Source: Haematobacter massiliensis (GTDB lineage: Bacteria > Pseudomonadota > Alphaproteobacteria > Rhodobacterales > Rhodobacteraceae). Taken from it: 64,000 bases of DNA. A program made the translations under genes and the position numbers. Within the stretch, counting starts at the first letter, position 1. Each line of letters opens with the position of its first letter. Positions 1 to 10,193 of the stretch are shown one piece after another. The notes beneath the pieces were generated by a model. The model was not told the DNA's origin. It worked only from the letters and a program-made list of their open reading frames with translations, and made no database searches. The stretch lies in the NCBI RefSeq assembly GCF_000740795.1, contig NZ_JGYG01000006.1, positions 2,501-66,500 on the forward strand. Reading direction: 5' to 3'.

Positions 1-2313
<2,313 letters not shown>

Positions 2314-2419
2314 GATCCAGTGGAAGACAGGCATAAGCCTCCACTGTCAAAAGCAAAACAAAACGCGGAAAACAAAACTGATGTCCCCGGACAAAAAATC
2401 CGGGGGAGCTTCTCCTCAG
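2314..2419 (+). other. 23S-5S spacer with two processing-type stems
   Basis: The spacer holds two hairpins. The first (2318-2346) pairs cagtgga with tccactg just after the 23S end, in the place where the 23S processing stem ends. The second (2385-2405) pairs ccccgga with tccgggg around a caaaaaa loop. No gene is present. Processing by RNase III is an inference from position. Confidence 0.5.
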
Positions 2420-2536
2420 GTCTGGTGGTCATAGCACGAGCAAAACACCCGATCCCATCCCGAACTCGGCCGTTAAGTGCCGGCGCGCCAATGGTACTGC
2501 GTCTCAAGACGTGGGAGAGTAGGTCACCGCCAGACC
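2420..2536 (+). rRNA. rrf: 5S ribosomal RNA
   Basis: The gene starts with gtctggtggtcatagc and ends with the complementary ccgccagac, forming the closing helix. Internal hallmarks are cgatcccatcccgaactcgg and the conserved gtgggagagtaggtc. The ends may be off by one or two bases. It lies about 105 nt after 23S and 37 nt before tRNA-fMet, and is surely co-transcribed with both. Confidence 0.97.
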
Positions 2537-2573
2537 TGACGAGAAGCTCAATCTCTGAACGATAACAAACCAC

Positions 2574-2650
<77 letters not shown>

Positions 2651-2677
2651 GAAAATACCGATATATCCAAGACTTAC

Positions 2678-2702
2678 AAGCCACCCGATGGGGCGGCTTT
2701 TT
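2678..2702 (+). terminator. Intrinsic terminator after tRNA-fMet, carried in by the island
   Basis: The stem aagccaccc / gggcggctt has one mismatch and a gatg loop, and is followed by a run of five T (2698-2702). It lies 28 bases after the tRNA and replaces the native terminator, which now sits at 42884-42915. Confidence 0.7.
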
Positions 2703-2821
2703 GCGTTCCCGCGACGACTCAACACCAACTCAACAAAAGCAGGCTGGGTGGGGAAAATGAATTCGGGCCGCAGTATGGCAGGCGATTGGCCCTGACCTGC
2801 CCCCCGCGAGATCCCTCAGTC

Positions 2822-2845
2822 GTAAGCGTTGCATCTGGCCCCCGC
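2822..2845 (+). repeat. Left terminal inverted repeat of the IS66 transposon
   Basis: The 24-bp end begins GTAAGCGTTGCATCTGG and pairs with the complement of 12566-12589 with a single mismatch at the 13th base. The GTAAGCG start is the family hallmark. Confidence 0.85.
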
Positions 2846-2906
2846 CACGCCACCTGAAAACCTCGTTCCAAGCATGGTATGCTGTCTCTCAGCCCATGAG
2901 GAACAA

Positions 2907-3332
2907 ATGTCAGTCAACAGCAATGCCCCCCTTGAGGCCTTCGGCTTCTCCATCCCAGTCACTCCTGCCGGACGGAGGGTCTGGCCTCCTAGGTTCAAGC
3001 GGTACGTTCTCGAAAAGATGGATGCGGGCGAACTTACCTTGGAACAGATCACGCAGACATGTGGGGTGTCGAGATCCTATGTCTATCAATGGCGCATGCA
3101 GGCCCAGGGCAAACCGGTGACTGCGGCGGAATGGCGCGCAAAGGCGCAGTTTGCCGAGGTCGTAGTCTCGGAGGATGACCAACCCTCCGCAGCGGCGATC
3201 GCCCCGCTGGATCAGATCACCGTGTCTGGATCGAGAACGGAGATCACCCTACCCGGCGACTACCCTGTCTCTGATCTCGTTCAGATCATTCGGGTCCTGG
3301 AGGCCCCGGACACCGCCGGAGTTGGCTCGTGA
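2907..3332 (+). CDS. tnpA: IS66 TnpA-like accessory protein (HTH)
   Basis: A 141-residue protein with the helix-turn-helix typical of IS66 orf1: residues around LTLEQITQTCGVSRSYVYQW read as two helices with a turn. IS66 elements need TnpA, TnpB and TnpC for transposition; TnpA is the small DNA-binding component. The start at 2907 is chosen because GAGGAA lies five to nine bases upstream; the open frame extends further left into the terminal repeat. The stop overlaps the GTG start of tnpB by four bases, so the two are translationally coupled. Confidence 0.85.
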   Translation: MSVNSNAPLEAFGFSIPVTPAGRRVWPPRFKRYVLEKMDAGELTLEQITQTCGVSRSYVYQWRMQAQGKPVTAAEWRAKAQFAEVVVSEDDQPSAAAIAPLDQITVSGSRTEITLPGDYPVSDLVQIIRVLEAPDTAGVGS

Positions 3333-3679
3333 TTTCGCCGTCTGGCAATTTCAGGATCTATCTGGCAGCCCAGCCAGTGGACTTCCGCAAGGGAATGGAC
3401 GGTCTGGCCGCAATCGTGCAGTCGGAATTCGATCTCGACCCGTTTTCCGGCGCCATTTTCGTCTTCAGATCCAGGCGGGCCGATCGGCTGAAGGTTGTGG
3501 TCTGGGACGGCACCGGGCTGGTGCTGGTTCACAAACGCATCGAAGGCGCCGGATTCGTCTGGCCGCCGAGCCGTGACGGTATCGTCTCGCTCACTCGCTC
3601 ACAATTCGAGGCATTGTTCGAGGGGCTGGACTGGACCCGCGTTAGAGCCCGTATGCAGCGAAAGCCCATATTTGCCTGA
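3329..3679 (+). CDS. tnpB: IS66 TnpB-like protein (Orf2)
   Basis: A 116-residue protein with the IS66 Orf2 signature: FRIYLAAQPVDFRKGMDGL near the N-terminus, RADRLKVVVWDGTGLVLVHK in the middle and a C-terminal F-x-WP motif. This is the full family length. It starts at GTG, overlapping the tnpA stop (GTGA). Its exact biochemical role is unknown in the family, but it is required for transposition. In a usual IS66, tnpC follows at once; here the next gene is unrelated cargo and tnpC comes 6.5 kb later. Confidence 0.9.
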   Translation: MISPSGNFRIYLAAQPVDFRKGMDGLAAIVQSEFDLDPFSGAIFVFRSRRADRLKVVVWDGTGLVLVHKRIEGAGFVWPPSRDGIVSLTRSQFEALFEGLDWTRVRARMQRKPIFA

Positions 3680-3856
3680 GGAACTGGGAATGTCGAATTG
3701 GGCGGCTAGCCGCCTGAGGGCAGTGCGGCGTTGCACCTGCAGCAAATCCGGGAAGGCGGCCATCCATAACGTAGAAGAATTTCCGGCGCGAGCTCGATAC
3801 CTTAACTGAAATTCATCGCATGCTACGGCTGAGCCCGTTTATACTGAGTGTTTCCC

Positions 3857-4846
3857 ATGATCACGAACCTACCCACACACGAAAGCCTGACAGAAGCCGC
3901 CCTGAAGGCTTACTTCCGCGCATGGGAAGACCTACTGGCGATCTGGAGTGACTTCGACGGATACTATGAGAGCAGTGAGTATCCGGTGATAAGTTCAGAG
4001 TGGCAGCAGGAATGGGATGAGTATCTCGTACAGTGCCAGTCGGACTTGCAAGCCATCACTTCCCTGTTGCAGCAGTCCATGGAGCTTGGTCTCAAAGCCC
4101 GCATCTGTGCAGTCAGCCCGTATTTGTTGCTTCTGGATAGCGGCCTGAAGCTCTCGAGCAAAGGAGGCAGCATCGACTACTCGGAGCTCAGGACGCTCGA
4201 TGCCGTGGATCTTCCGGGTGCTGTGAACACATTGGCTTCGACGCCTGTGTCCGATGCGTTCATCACCGAATACACACAGACACGCGTTCTCCGGAACAAG
4301 ATCATTCATCAGGGGGGCACCAGTGTCACCCTGCACCCCAAAGCCGTTTTCCAGAAGGCTATCAAGATTTACCGTTTGCTTTGGAATGACAGGCTGTGGC
4401 TTCAAGATCGGGTAACCTTTGCCATGCAGACACGGATTGGATTCCTGCACGACGGAAAATACACATCGGCCCACATGATTGTTTTTCATGAAATTCCGAC
4501 TGTCATGGCTTTGCTTTCGAAAAGCGAATTCAAGACCCTCTTCAAGCAAGAAAAATCGAAGCGTCGATATCTGTGCCTGAGTTGCCTAGATGCAGGGAAC
4601 ACCCGATACGCGGACATCGACATCGAAAAGGTTGGCACTGCCTACCTGGCGCCAGATGGCTCTGTGGTTCACTGTCTGATGTGTGATCAGGTCTACAAGA
4701 TCAAGCGTGTGCCTTGCACCCAAAATTGCAAAGGCGACGTCATGGGTGCCAACGATGACGACTGGAGCGAACACTGCCACACTTGCGGTCAACTGAACGA
4801 AGATCCTAAAGAGTCAGGGAAACCACTTATCTCTGTCGTGCAGTAG
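3857..4846 (+). CDS. Uncharacterised protein with HEPN-like Rx4H motif and C-terminal zinc-ribbon cysteines
   Basis: A protein of about 329 residues, not recognised as a named family. The first half is helical. In the middle stands LRNKIIHQGG, fitting the R-N-x3-H (Rx4-6H) pattern of HEPN-domain ribonucleases and nucleotide-binding proteins. The last third has paired cysteines: CLSC, CLMC, CTQNC and CHTC, probably binding one or two zinc ions. The start at ATG 3857 is preferred over an in-frame GTG at 3848. It stands alone between tnpB and transposon debris, with AT-richer codons than the phage genes. A HEPN toxin or antiphage role is an inference from the motif and mobile setting only; the four-residue match could be chance. 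Confidence 0.6.
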   Translation: MITNLPTHESLTEAALKAYFRAWEDLLAIWSDFDGYYESSEYPVISSEWQQEWDEYLVQCQSDLQAITSLLQQSMELGLKARICAVSPYLLLLDSGLKLSSKGGSIDYSELRTLDAVDLPGAVNTLASTPVSDAFITEYTQTRVLRNKIIHQGGTSVTLHPKAVFQKAIKIYRLLWNDRLWLQDRVTFAMQTRIGFLHDGKYTSAHMIVFHEIPTVMALLSKSEFKTLFKQEKSKRRYLCLSCLDAGNTRYADIDIEKVGTAYLAPDGSVVHCLMCDQVYKIKRVPCTQNCKGDVMGANDDDWSEHCHTCGQLNEDPKESGKPLISVVQ

Positions 4847-4849
4847 CAC

Positions 4850-5259
4850 TCAGTCGCAGTGCTGGTGCCAGATTTCTTTTTGGCTTTTGCGTATGTTAAG
4901 AACAAGTAGTCGCTCAAGATCACTTTTATCAATGCCCCATGACGCGCCATCCTGCGGAGCGACCTTTACTTCGATCCAGCTTTCTGGACCGCCCCGTTTC
5001 CTGATGGCATGGCGTCGTGGCTGTCGGGGACGACGCGAGCCCATGTCTTAATTGACATCGACGTGGTCTGGTACAACGCCCGCCGCACCCGTGAGGGCGC
5101 CATTGGCACCAGCCTGGGCCTCCGCTGGAGCAAGGGCCGCTTGACGGCCAAGGGAATCTTGGTCGCTCCCTTGTTGGAGGGAGGCGTGTCAGGCTGGGCG
5201 ACGCGTTAGCGAAGCAGCAGGTCGGGCAGACCCAAGCGGGAAACTCGTCGGATCAGCTT
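4850..5259. other. No intact gene; debris between cargo gene and IS elements
   Basis: Only short open frames occur. One on the minus strand (4850-5044) ends in residues such as WIEVKVAPQDGASWG and could be the C-terminal scrap of a lost gene. A plus-strand frame (5009-5209) includes VVWYNARRTREGAIG. I recognise neither. The following bases are an IS110-type fragment. Confidence 0.4.
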
Positions 5260-5340
5260 GAAGACCGGGTGAAGACGAACCGCCGCGATGCCGTCATGGT
5301 GGCGGACTTGCATCGAGCCGGCGATCTGACAGCCCTTTAG
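5260..5340 (+). pseudogene. IS110-family transposase fragment
   Basis: Twenty-six codons before a TAG read EDRVKTNRRDAVMVADLHRA plus a short tail. This resembles the conserved DRVKTDRRDA-x-x-LA-x-L-x-RAGEL stretch of the DEDD domain of IS110 transposases. Neither the N-terminal start nor the rest of the gene is present, so it is a relic. Confidence 0.6.
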
Positions 5341-5401
5341 AACGGTCTTTCCTGTGGTTAGAACCTCAACTGAGCTCTCAAAAAAGGAGTGTACGAAAAT
5401 T

Positions 5402-6267
5402 AGGGCTAGGGTCAGGACCCATTGATCATCTGCTCGCGGCGTGATTCAGGCTCCGGGAGGAGACTGACCAATGAGCAACCTTTTCTGGCTGACGGACGCG
5501 CAGATGGCGCGGCTTCAACCCTTCTTCCCGAAGAGCCATGGTAAGCCGCGGGTCGATGACCGGCGGGTTTTGAGCGGCATAATCTTCATTGATCGCAATG
5601 GCTTGCGTTGGCGTGATGCACCTAGGGAATATGGCCCGGCGAAGACCCTCTACAACCGTTGGAAACGGTGGAGCGACAAAGGTGTCTTCGCCCGGATGAT
5701 GGACGGCCTGGCAGCCGAGGCGGCCGTTCCGAAGACGGTGATGATCGACGCGACCTATCTCAAGGCGCACCGCACGGCGACCAGCCTGCGGTCGAAAAAG
5801 GGGGACCCGGCGACCAGAGGGGTCGTCTGATCGGTCGAACCAAGGGCGGCATGAACACCAAGCTGCACGCCGTCGCCGATGCCGATGGTCGCCCGATCCG
5901 CTTCTTCATGACCGCAGGTCAGGTCAGCGATTATACTGGAGCAGCCGCGCTTCTGAGCTGCCTGCCTTCAGCGGACTGGCTCCTGGCCGACCGGGGTTAT
6001 GATGCCGACTGGTTCAGGGAAGCGTTGAAACACAAAGGGATAAAGCCCTGCATCCCCGGCAGGAAGTCTCGCGCCAAGCCCATCAAGCACGACAAGCGCC
6101 GTTACAAACGCCGCAACCGGATCGAGATCATGTTCGGGCGGCTCAAGGACTGGCGGCGGGTCGCAACTCGCTACGACAGATGCCCGAAGGTCTTCCTCTC
6201 CGCCGTCGCCCTCGCCGCAACAGTCATGTTCTGGCTATGAAACGAGAACGAGTCCTGACCCTAAGGG
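5402..6267 (+). mobile_element. IS5-family (IS427-group) insertion sequence
   Basis: The ends share the inverted sequence tagggtcaggac (near 5407-5418 on the left; complement near 6252-6263 on the right), enclosing a single two-frame transposase. The size of about 0.87 kb fits the IS427 group. Exact end bases and the target duplication are uncertain by a few positions. It sits among older transposon debris inside the IS66 cargo. Confidence 0.8.
5471..6240 (+). CDS. IS5-family transposase made by ribosomal frameshifting (orfA 5471-5830, orfB to 6240)
   Basis: OrfA (DUF4096-type N-terminus, LTDAQMARLQPFFPKSHGKP) carries the first catalytic aspartate in VMIDATYLKAH. OrfB supplies GRLIGRTKGGMNTKLHAVAD, the second Asp in WLLADRGYDADWF, and the Glu region RRNRIEIMFGRLKDWRR, so the DDE set is complete when the frames are joined. 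The frames meet at a run of five A followed by five G (5795-5804), the kind of slippery run that IS427-group elements use for programmed frameshifting. A fixed mutation is the alternative. RBS ggagga lies before the ATG. Confidence 0.85.
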
Positions 6268-6311
6268 CCGAGTTGCAGTTGAGGCAACGATGTTCGTCCT
6301 GTGCCCCGGAA

Positions 6312-7808
6312 TTAATGAGAATCCTTTCTTGCACGCTTTCGGACGGCGTCAATAAGCTTCATGCCGAGGTCTCTCCCAGCTTCCGTCGTAGACGGCTTCA
6401 CCGCCAAAAGCTGTGCCAGCCTATCCCGTGTCCTCAGGACGTCGGGGGCGAGCGCATCTGTCATCGAAGCCCGAACAAGCAGTTCCAAGGTGGATCGCAT
6501 AGTCGACGGAGCTTGCATGCTGTCGCGGATTTCCATCGCGGCAATCACATCGTCCGCCATTCGCGCCTCGAGCCAGGCGAACAGCGGATTTGTCCGATCA
6601 CCACCAGCACGGCGAAGCCGTCCCAGACGGCATGATAGCGCGCCGATCTGACGGTCGCCTGCGGCCTGCAGGGCCGTGTGAAGGTTTTGCGCCGCTTCAA
6701 GCACTTCGGATCGCCATTCCCTTCTGATACCCATGTCCAGCAGATCATGGGCCCGCCCCGTGCCCATCAGTGCCGCAACACCTGCTACTGGCCCAAGAAC
6801 CAAGGCCCCGGCGGGGCCCAGTATCACAAGCCCCAACAACGCGCCTCCGGCTTGTCCCACGCCGGCCAGGCCCCCGCGGATCGTCAGATCGATGACTAGC
6901 CATGCCGGCAGGTCTTCCATCGGGATCTGTCCTGTCCATGCCCTGTGCGCAGCACGCGCGCCGCCGATCAGTGTCGCGTAAAGCGGCACCGCGACGTCTC
7001 CCAGCTCTGTAGCAGCCAAGAGGGACTGTTCGACCAGGCTCTGCACCTGATCGAGGTCAAAACCTGTGGCCGTCGTCACCATCGGCGCCCAAGCCTCGTC
7101 CGATGCCTGTGCCTTCAAAGCCAGAGCGTTGTCTGCGATGACGGGTATGTCGGGGTATTTCGCGAAATGCTCCTTGAGCAATGAGATGTCGGCGCCGCAC
7201 TTGATCTGGACCTGAACGCCATCGACGATGAGGTCGTAGCCAGGGGTCGTTGCGCCATCGGCAAGCATCACATCGTGACCGTCCTCGATCAGCCGCGCCA
7301 TGACGACCTGCTCGGCGCTGTAGCCTCGAAGCGAGATCCGGGCACCTTGCGAGGCGAAGCTCGCAACACAGACCGCAAGGTCAAGCGGCGTTTCCAATTC
7401 CGCGACCCTCGAAAAATCTGCGGCCGCCAGAACAGCCGGATCAACCGCCGCTGCGTGATAGAGCATATCGCCTGCGGTAAGCCCCGCCACGAGAGCTACA
7501 TCCTGACGATCTGTCACCTCGTCGAGCACGAGACCTGTTCCCCAGAGGCCCGGCGCCGCCCGCGACGCGGCCGGAATCTCCATCAAGAGGGTCCCGGCGA
7601 TCGATCCAGCCTTTAGCCGGATCTCCTCGCGTTGCTGCTTGTCGAGATGGGAAAGGTGCGCGTCGCTCATCCGGTGAAGCCCGCGGAATGCGTTCACGAG
7701 TGTGTCCACCCCGTCCTCTGCACCCAGCCCCCGCACGGCCAGAAGAGTGGCGACCCTGGCTGCAGCGACCTCACGCACCAACCTTGCCGCTGATCGCCCA
7801 ATAGCCAA
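6312..7808 (-). CDS. Membrane-associated protein with a PD-(D/E)XK-like nuclease core
   Basis: A 498-residue protein, not a named family that I recognise. Around residues 163-205 it shows an Mrr-like arrangement: a helix with Glu (YSAEQVVMARLIEDGHDV), then GYDLIVDG, then VQVQIKCG, matching E...D...QxK of PD-(D/E)XK enzymes. Residues about 300-370 contain two glycine/alanine-rich hydrophobic segments (GGALLGLVILGPAGALVLG), probably membrane-inserted. The C-terminus is helical and charged. The ATG at 7808 overlaps the upstream gene by 38 bases; a GTG at 7778 would give an 8-base overlap and is an attractive alternative start. It is clearly co-transcribed with the 279-residue membrane protein before it. 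A defence or toxin role is only an inference. Confidence 0.6.
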   Translation of the reverse strand: MAIGRSAARLVREVAAARVATLLAVRGLGAEDGVDTLVNAFRGLHRMSDAHLSHLDKQQREEIRLKAGSIAGTLLMEIPAASRAAPGLWGTGLVLDEVTDRQDVALVAGLTAGDMLYHAAAVDPAVLAAADFSRVAELETPLDLAVCVASFASQGARISLRGYSAEQVVMARLIEDGHDVMLADGATTPGYDLIVDGVQVQIKCGADISLLKEHFAKYPDIPVIADNALALKAQASDEAWAPMVTTATGFDLDQVQSLVEQSLLAATELGDVAVPLYATLIGGARAAHRAWTGQIPMEDLPAWLVIDLTIRGGLAGVGQAGGALLGLVILGPAGALVLGPVAGVAALMGTGRAHDLLDMGIRREWRSEVLEAAQNLHTALQAAGDRQIGALSCRLGRLRRAGGDRTNPLFAWLEARMADDVIAAMEIRDSMQAPSTMRSTLELLVRASMTDALAPDVLRTRDRLAQLLAVKPSTTEAGRDLGMKLIDAVRKRARKDSH

Positions 7809-8610
7809 GGGCGGCGCTGCCTGCCAGCACCGTCATCGGGTTGATCATGACGAACAACAATGAGGTGAGGGCCGGCCCCGAGACGAAGGGGAGCACGGCT
7901 GAAAGTTGCGCCGCGACGATATATGGCGCAAATCCCGCGGCCCCGATCGCCCCCGCCAGCGCCGCCCACCCGCCTCCCGCAATGACTGCAGTGGAGACCG
8001 CCTGCTGGCCTTTGCGTATGGCCTCCGCGACTTCGGGGTCCAGCTCGCCCCGGCTTTCGGCTGCCAGCAGGCTTTCCATGATGGTGGCAAGCTCGTGCGC
8101 GACGACGTCCGGAAACGTCACGGCCGAACAGGCACGCTTGCGCACACCCGGAACGGCGCGGAGGAGCTTTCGTCCCGCCCGCGCTAGGATCGACACGTCG
8201 GCCTCTGCGCTTTCATGCTGTGCATCTGCAATGGCAGGAGCGAGAATCTCCGACGCCCGCACGGCGATGGCTGCGGCCTCCTCAACCATGCCTCGCATCG
8301 ACAGAGGGTAAAGGCCCGGCAGGCCAAGGCTCCGCTTCACGCCGAGCCAGAGCTGAGCCCGCAACGCATCCGTCGGGACCGATCCCTCCATCAAGCCATT
8401 GGCGAACTCAGCCACTCGATCAGCCGCAGGGGTGACATCCGACACAAGCTTCCGTCGCGCGACTTCACCTAGGGCGCCTGTGATCTTGACCAGTCGCGCG
8501 GCATCCAGCAGGGCGAGAAGACCGCAGATCTCCTCGCGAGAGGCATCGCCCAATCCTGCGGCTATATGGCGGGGTGACGGGAGGGCGCGAGGTTGGATCA
8601 AGGTCAACAT
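7771..8610 (-). CDS. Uncharacterised protein with C-terminal membrane segments, partner of the nuclease-like gene
   Basis: A 279-residue protein with a soluble, mostly helical N-terminal two thirds and a C-terminal block of about three hydrophobic segments (from STAVIAGGGWAALAGAIGAA to MTVLAGSAALGYWAIS). No family is recognised. It is the first gene of a two-gene minus-strand operon; its end overlaps the start of the 498-residue nuclease-like protein, whose own hydrophobic segments have a similar Gly/Ala-rich style. The pair may form one membrane complex. GC content and codon use are like the host's, unlike the HEPN-like gene on the other side of the IS. Confidence 0.6.
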   Translation of the reverse strand: MLTLIQPRALPSPRHIAAGLGDASREEICGLLALLDAARLVKITGALGEVARRKLVSDVTPAADRVAEFANGLMEGSVPTDALRAQLWLGVKRSLGLPGLYPLSMRGMVEEAAAIAVRASEILAPAIADAQHESAEADVSILARAGRKLLRAVPGVRKRACSAVTFPDVVAHELATIMESLLAAESRGELDPEVAEAIRKGQQAVSTAVIAGGGWAALAGAIGAAGFAPYIVAAQLSAVLPFVSGPALTSLLFVMINPMTVLAGSAALGYWAISGKVGA

Positions 8611-8891
8611 CCTAGAAAACTACAGAGAGCGTGAGATTCAGGGAACCCCTGCAGTGCCTAAGCCACGCGCAATTCCACCGGCGGTCGCTGCCGACGTCGG
8701 CAGTTCGATTCCGTGGCATCTAGCACGACGGTCCAGCCTGAGAGTGTTTCATCGTCGCGTTTGGAAATGTCCAACTGTCTGGTCGGGGGCCAATGCCGAC
8801 CTTCCCGCCGGTGGATTTCCGCACCCAGCTTCCAACGACCGCTTTGGGGAGGCCGCCACACAGCATCCGCAGCTGGCGACCGTCAGCTAAG
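8611..8891. other. Gene-free stretch upstream of the membrane gene pair
   Basis: It must contain the promoter of the minus-strand pair ending at 8610. Short minus-strand frames (for example 8658-8861, with RQLDISKRDDETLSGWTVVL) may be transposase scraps but are not recognised. Nothing else is supported. Confidence 0.3.
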
Positions 8892-9059
8892 GGCCGAGGC
8901 TGTGTCAAAACTCGTCTTTATGACAATGCCTTAGAATAAAACTCTCCAAAAGTGTCCGGGCGAGGCAGATAACGCGCACCCACGTGAATCTATAGACCGC
9001 CGAAGGGAACAACGTTCTCCTCCGCGTCGCCAGAACCGAGTTTTGACACACCCTCGGCC
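8892..9059. repeat. MITE-like element, about 168 bp with 23-bp inverted ends
   Basis: The left end ggccgaggctgtgtcaaaac continues with tcg, and its reverse complement at 9037-9059 matches at 22 of 23 positions. The interior of about 120 bp has no coding frame. Long terminal inverted repeats around a non-coding core are the definition of a MITE. The TGTGTCAAAACTCG core looks like an insertion-sequence end, so it may be moved in trans by a full-length relative. A target duplication is not evident. Confidence 0.6.
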
Positions 9060-9076
9060 GAAAGCAGATCTTGGGG

Positions 9077-9586
9077 TTAGCGATGCTCTGATGTGTCTGG
9101 CGAAGGGTTCCCGGAGCGCTGTGTTCTCAGAATTCTTCGGATTGTCGAGCGATCAATTCGGAGCGCTGCCGCAGCTTTCGAAATCCCGCCGTGCTCGGCG
9201 ATAGCAGCCTGTACCGCCGCAACGCTTGGAGACCTCGTTCCCCGACCCGGCCTGACTTCGACACCGGCTCGGTTGAGGATGTCGATTATGGCTTTACGAG
9301 TACAGGCATGGCCCAAGCGTAGCTGTTCTACACCGCAGCCTGCCCGGTACTGATCTGCCACCAGCCGATCAAAATCGAAGCCCGCATATCGCAGCGCCTT
9401 CCGAATTCTCCCCGGCGTCGAGTCCGCCCAACGACATAGGTACGCAATCGAATGACAAACCTCCATGGCCATAGCGACATCGGCCGCGCGGCGCGACAAA
9501 TCATCCGCCGGATGCTCGTTGGGGGAGTGGTATCTGATCTGAAGATCATATTCCGTATCGCCCCACGGAAGGATGGGTTGCCTCAT
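9077..9586 (-). CDS. Small HTH DNA-binding protein
   Basis: About 169 residues. The C-terminal 45 residues form a FIS/Hin-type helix-turn-helix, SVAAVQAAIAEHGGISKAAA followed by ALRIDRSTIRRILR, in which the phrase ISKAAAALRIDRSTIRRIL is a clear HTH. The middle contains CTRKAIIDILNRAGVEVRPG. The open frame runs further upstream, but the ATG at 9586 with GGAGGG before it is preferred; an ATG at 9622 is possible. It is divergent from the Ner-like gene at 9777, with about 190 bp between them, an arrangement like a regulatory switch. The function is otherwise unknown. Confidence 0.55.
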   Translation of the reverse strand: MRQPILPWGDTEYDLQIRYHSPNEHPADDLSRRAADVAMAMEVCHSIAYLCRWADSTPGRIRKALRYAGFDFDRLVADQYRAGCGVEQLRLGHACTRKAIIDILNRAGVEVRPGRGTRSPSVAAVQAAIAEHGGISKAAAALRIDRSTIRRILRTQRSGNPSPDTSEHR

Positions 9587-9776
9587 TCGAATCTTAGCCC
9601 TCCATGCGGCGTTCGCGCACATCTCTTTTTGGTTGTCGCCTTTTGGTCCCCAAAAATGAAAATGCGCGAGAACGCACCAACTTGTTGATAATAAAGAATA
9701 CTTGCACAGGAAACTCCATTCGAAATATAGCCTATTAAAGGTGATTCGCATGGGGCATGTGGAGGGCTCTGAATCG

Positions 9777-10004
9777 ATGGAAGCCGATATGCGCTCACAT
9801 CTCGCTGTTAAAAGAATGCTTAAGGCGAGTGGCCTGAGCTTCTCCGAGGTTGCGAGGCAAATGGGGCGAACTACAACGACTGTGCTCACCGCCAGCATGG
9901 GGCGATGCCGGTCACGTCCCGCAGAGATCGCTATCGCGACAGCTCTAGGGACCACACCTGAGGCGCTATGGCCGCATCGATATCACACACGCAGGAGATT
10001 CTGA
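9777..10004 (+). CDS. Ner/Nlp-family HTH regulator
   Basis: About 75 residues. The HTH LSFSEVARQMGRTTTTVL and the C-terminal EIAIATALGTTPEALWPHRY match the Ner (phage Mu) / SfsB-Nlp family, whose hallmark is A-LG-x-P-E-x-LWPxRY. Such proteins are small repressors or activators of transposable phages and their relatives. The start is uncertain: ATGs at 9702, 9750, 9777 and 9789 are in frame; 9777 best fits the family length. It stands just upstream of tnpC, so it could regulate the transposase. Confidence 0.7.
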   Translation: MEADMRSHLAVKRMLKASGLSFSEVARQMGRTTTTVLTASMGRCRSRPAEIAIATALGTTPEALWPHRYHTRRRF

Positions 10005-10193
10005 TGCCGAAATGAAAGTTTGAGTGGCATGAAAGAGCGAGGCCCGGCAGGTTGCAGCCTGAACCGAGCCTCTAAAATCGCTTAGCTGACGATCTGATCT
10101 TTCATCCCACCGGTCTCGCCGAAAGTCAAGGTAAGACGCGCTTTTCTGCGCGTCGCCAGACGAGCTGTTTGTCAGCTCCACGGGGTGAACATA

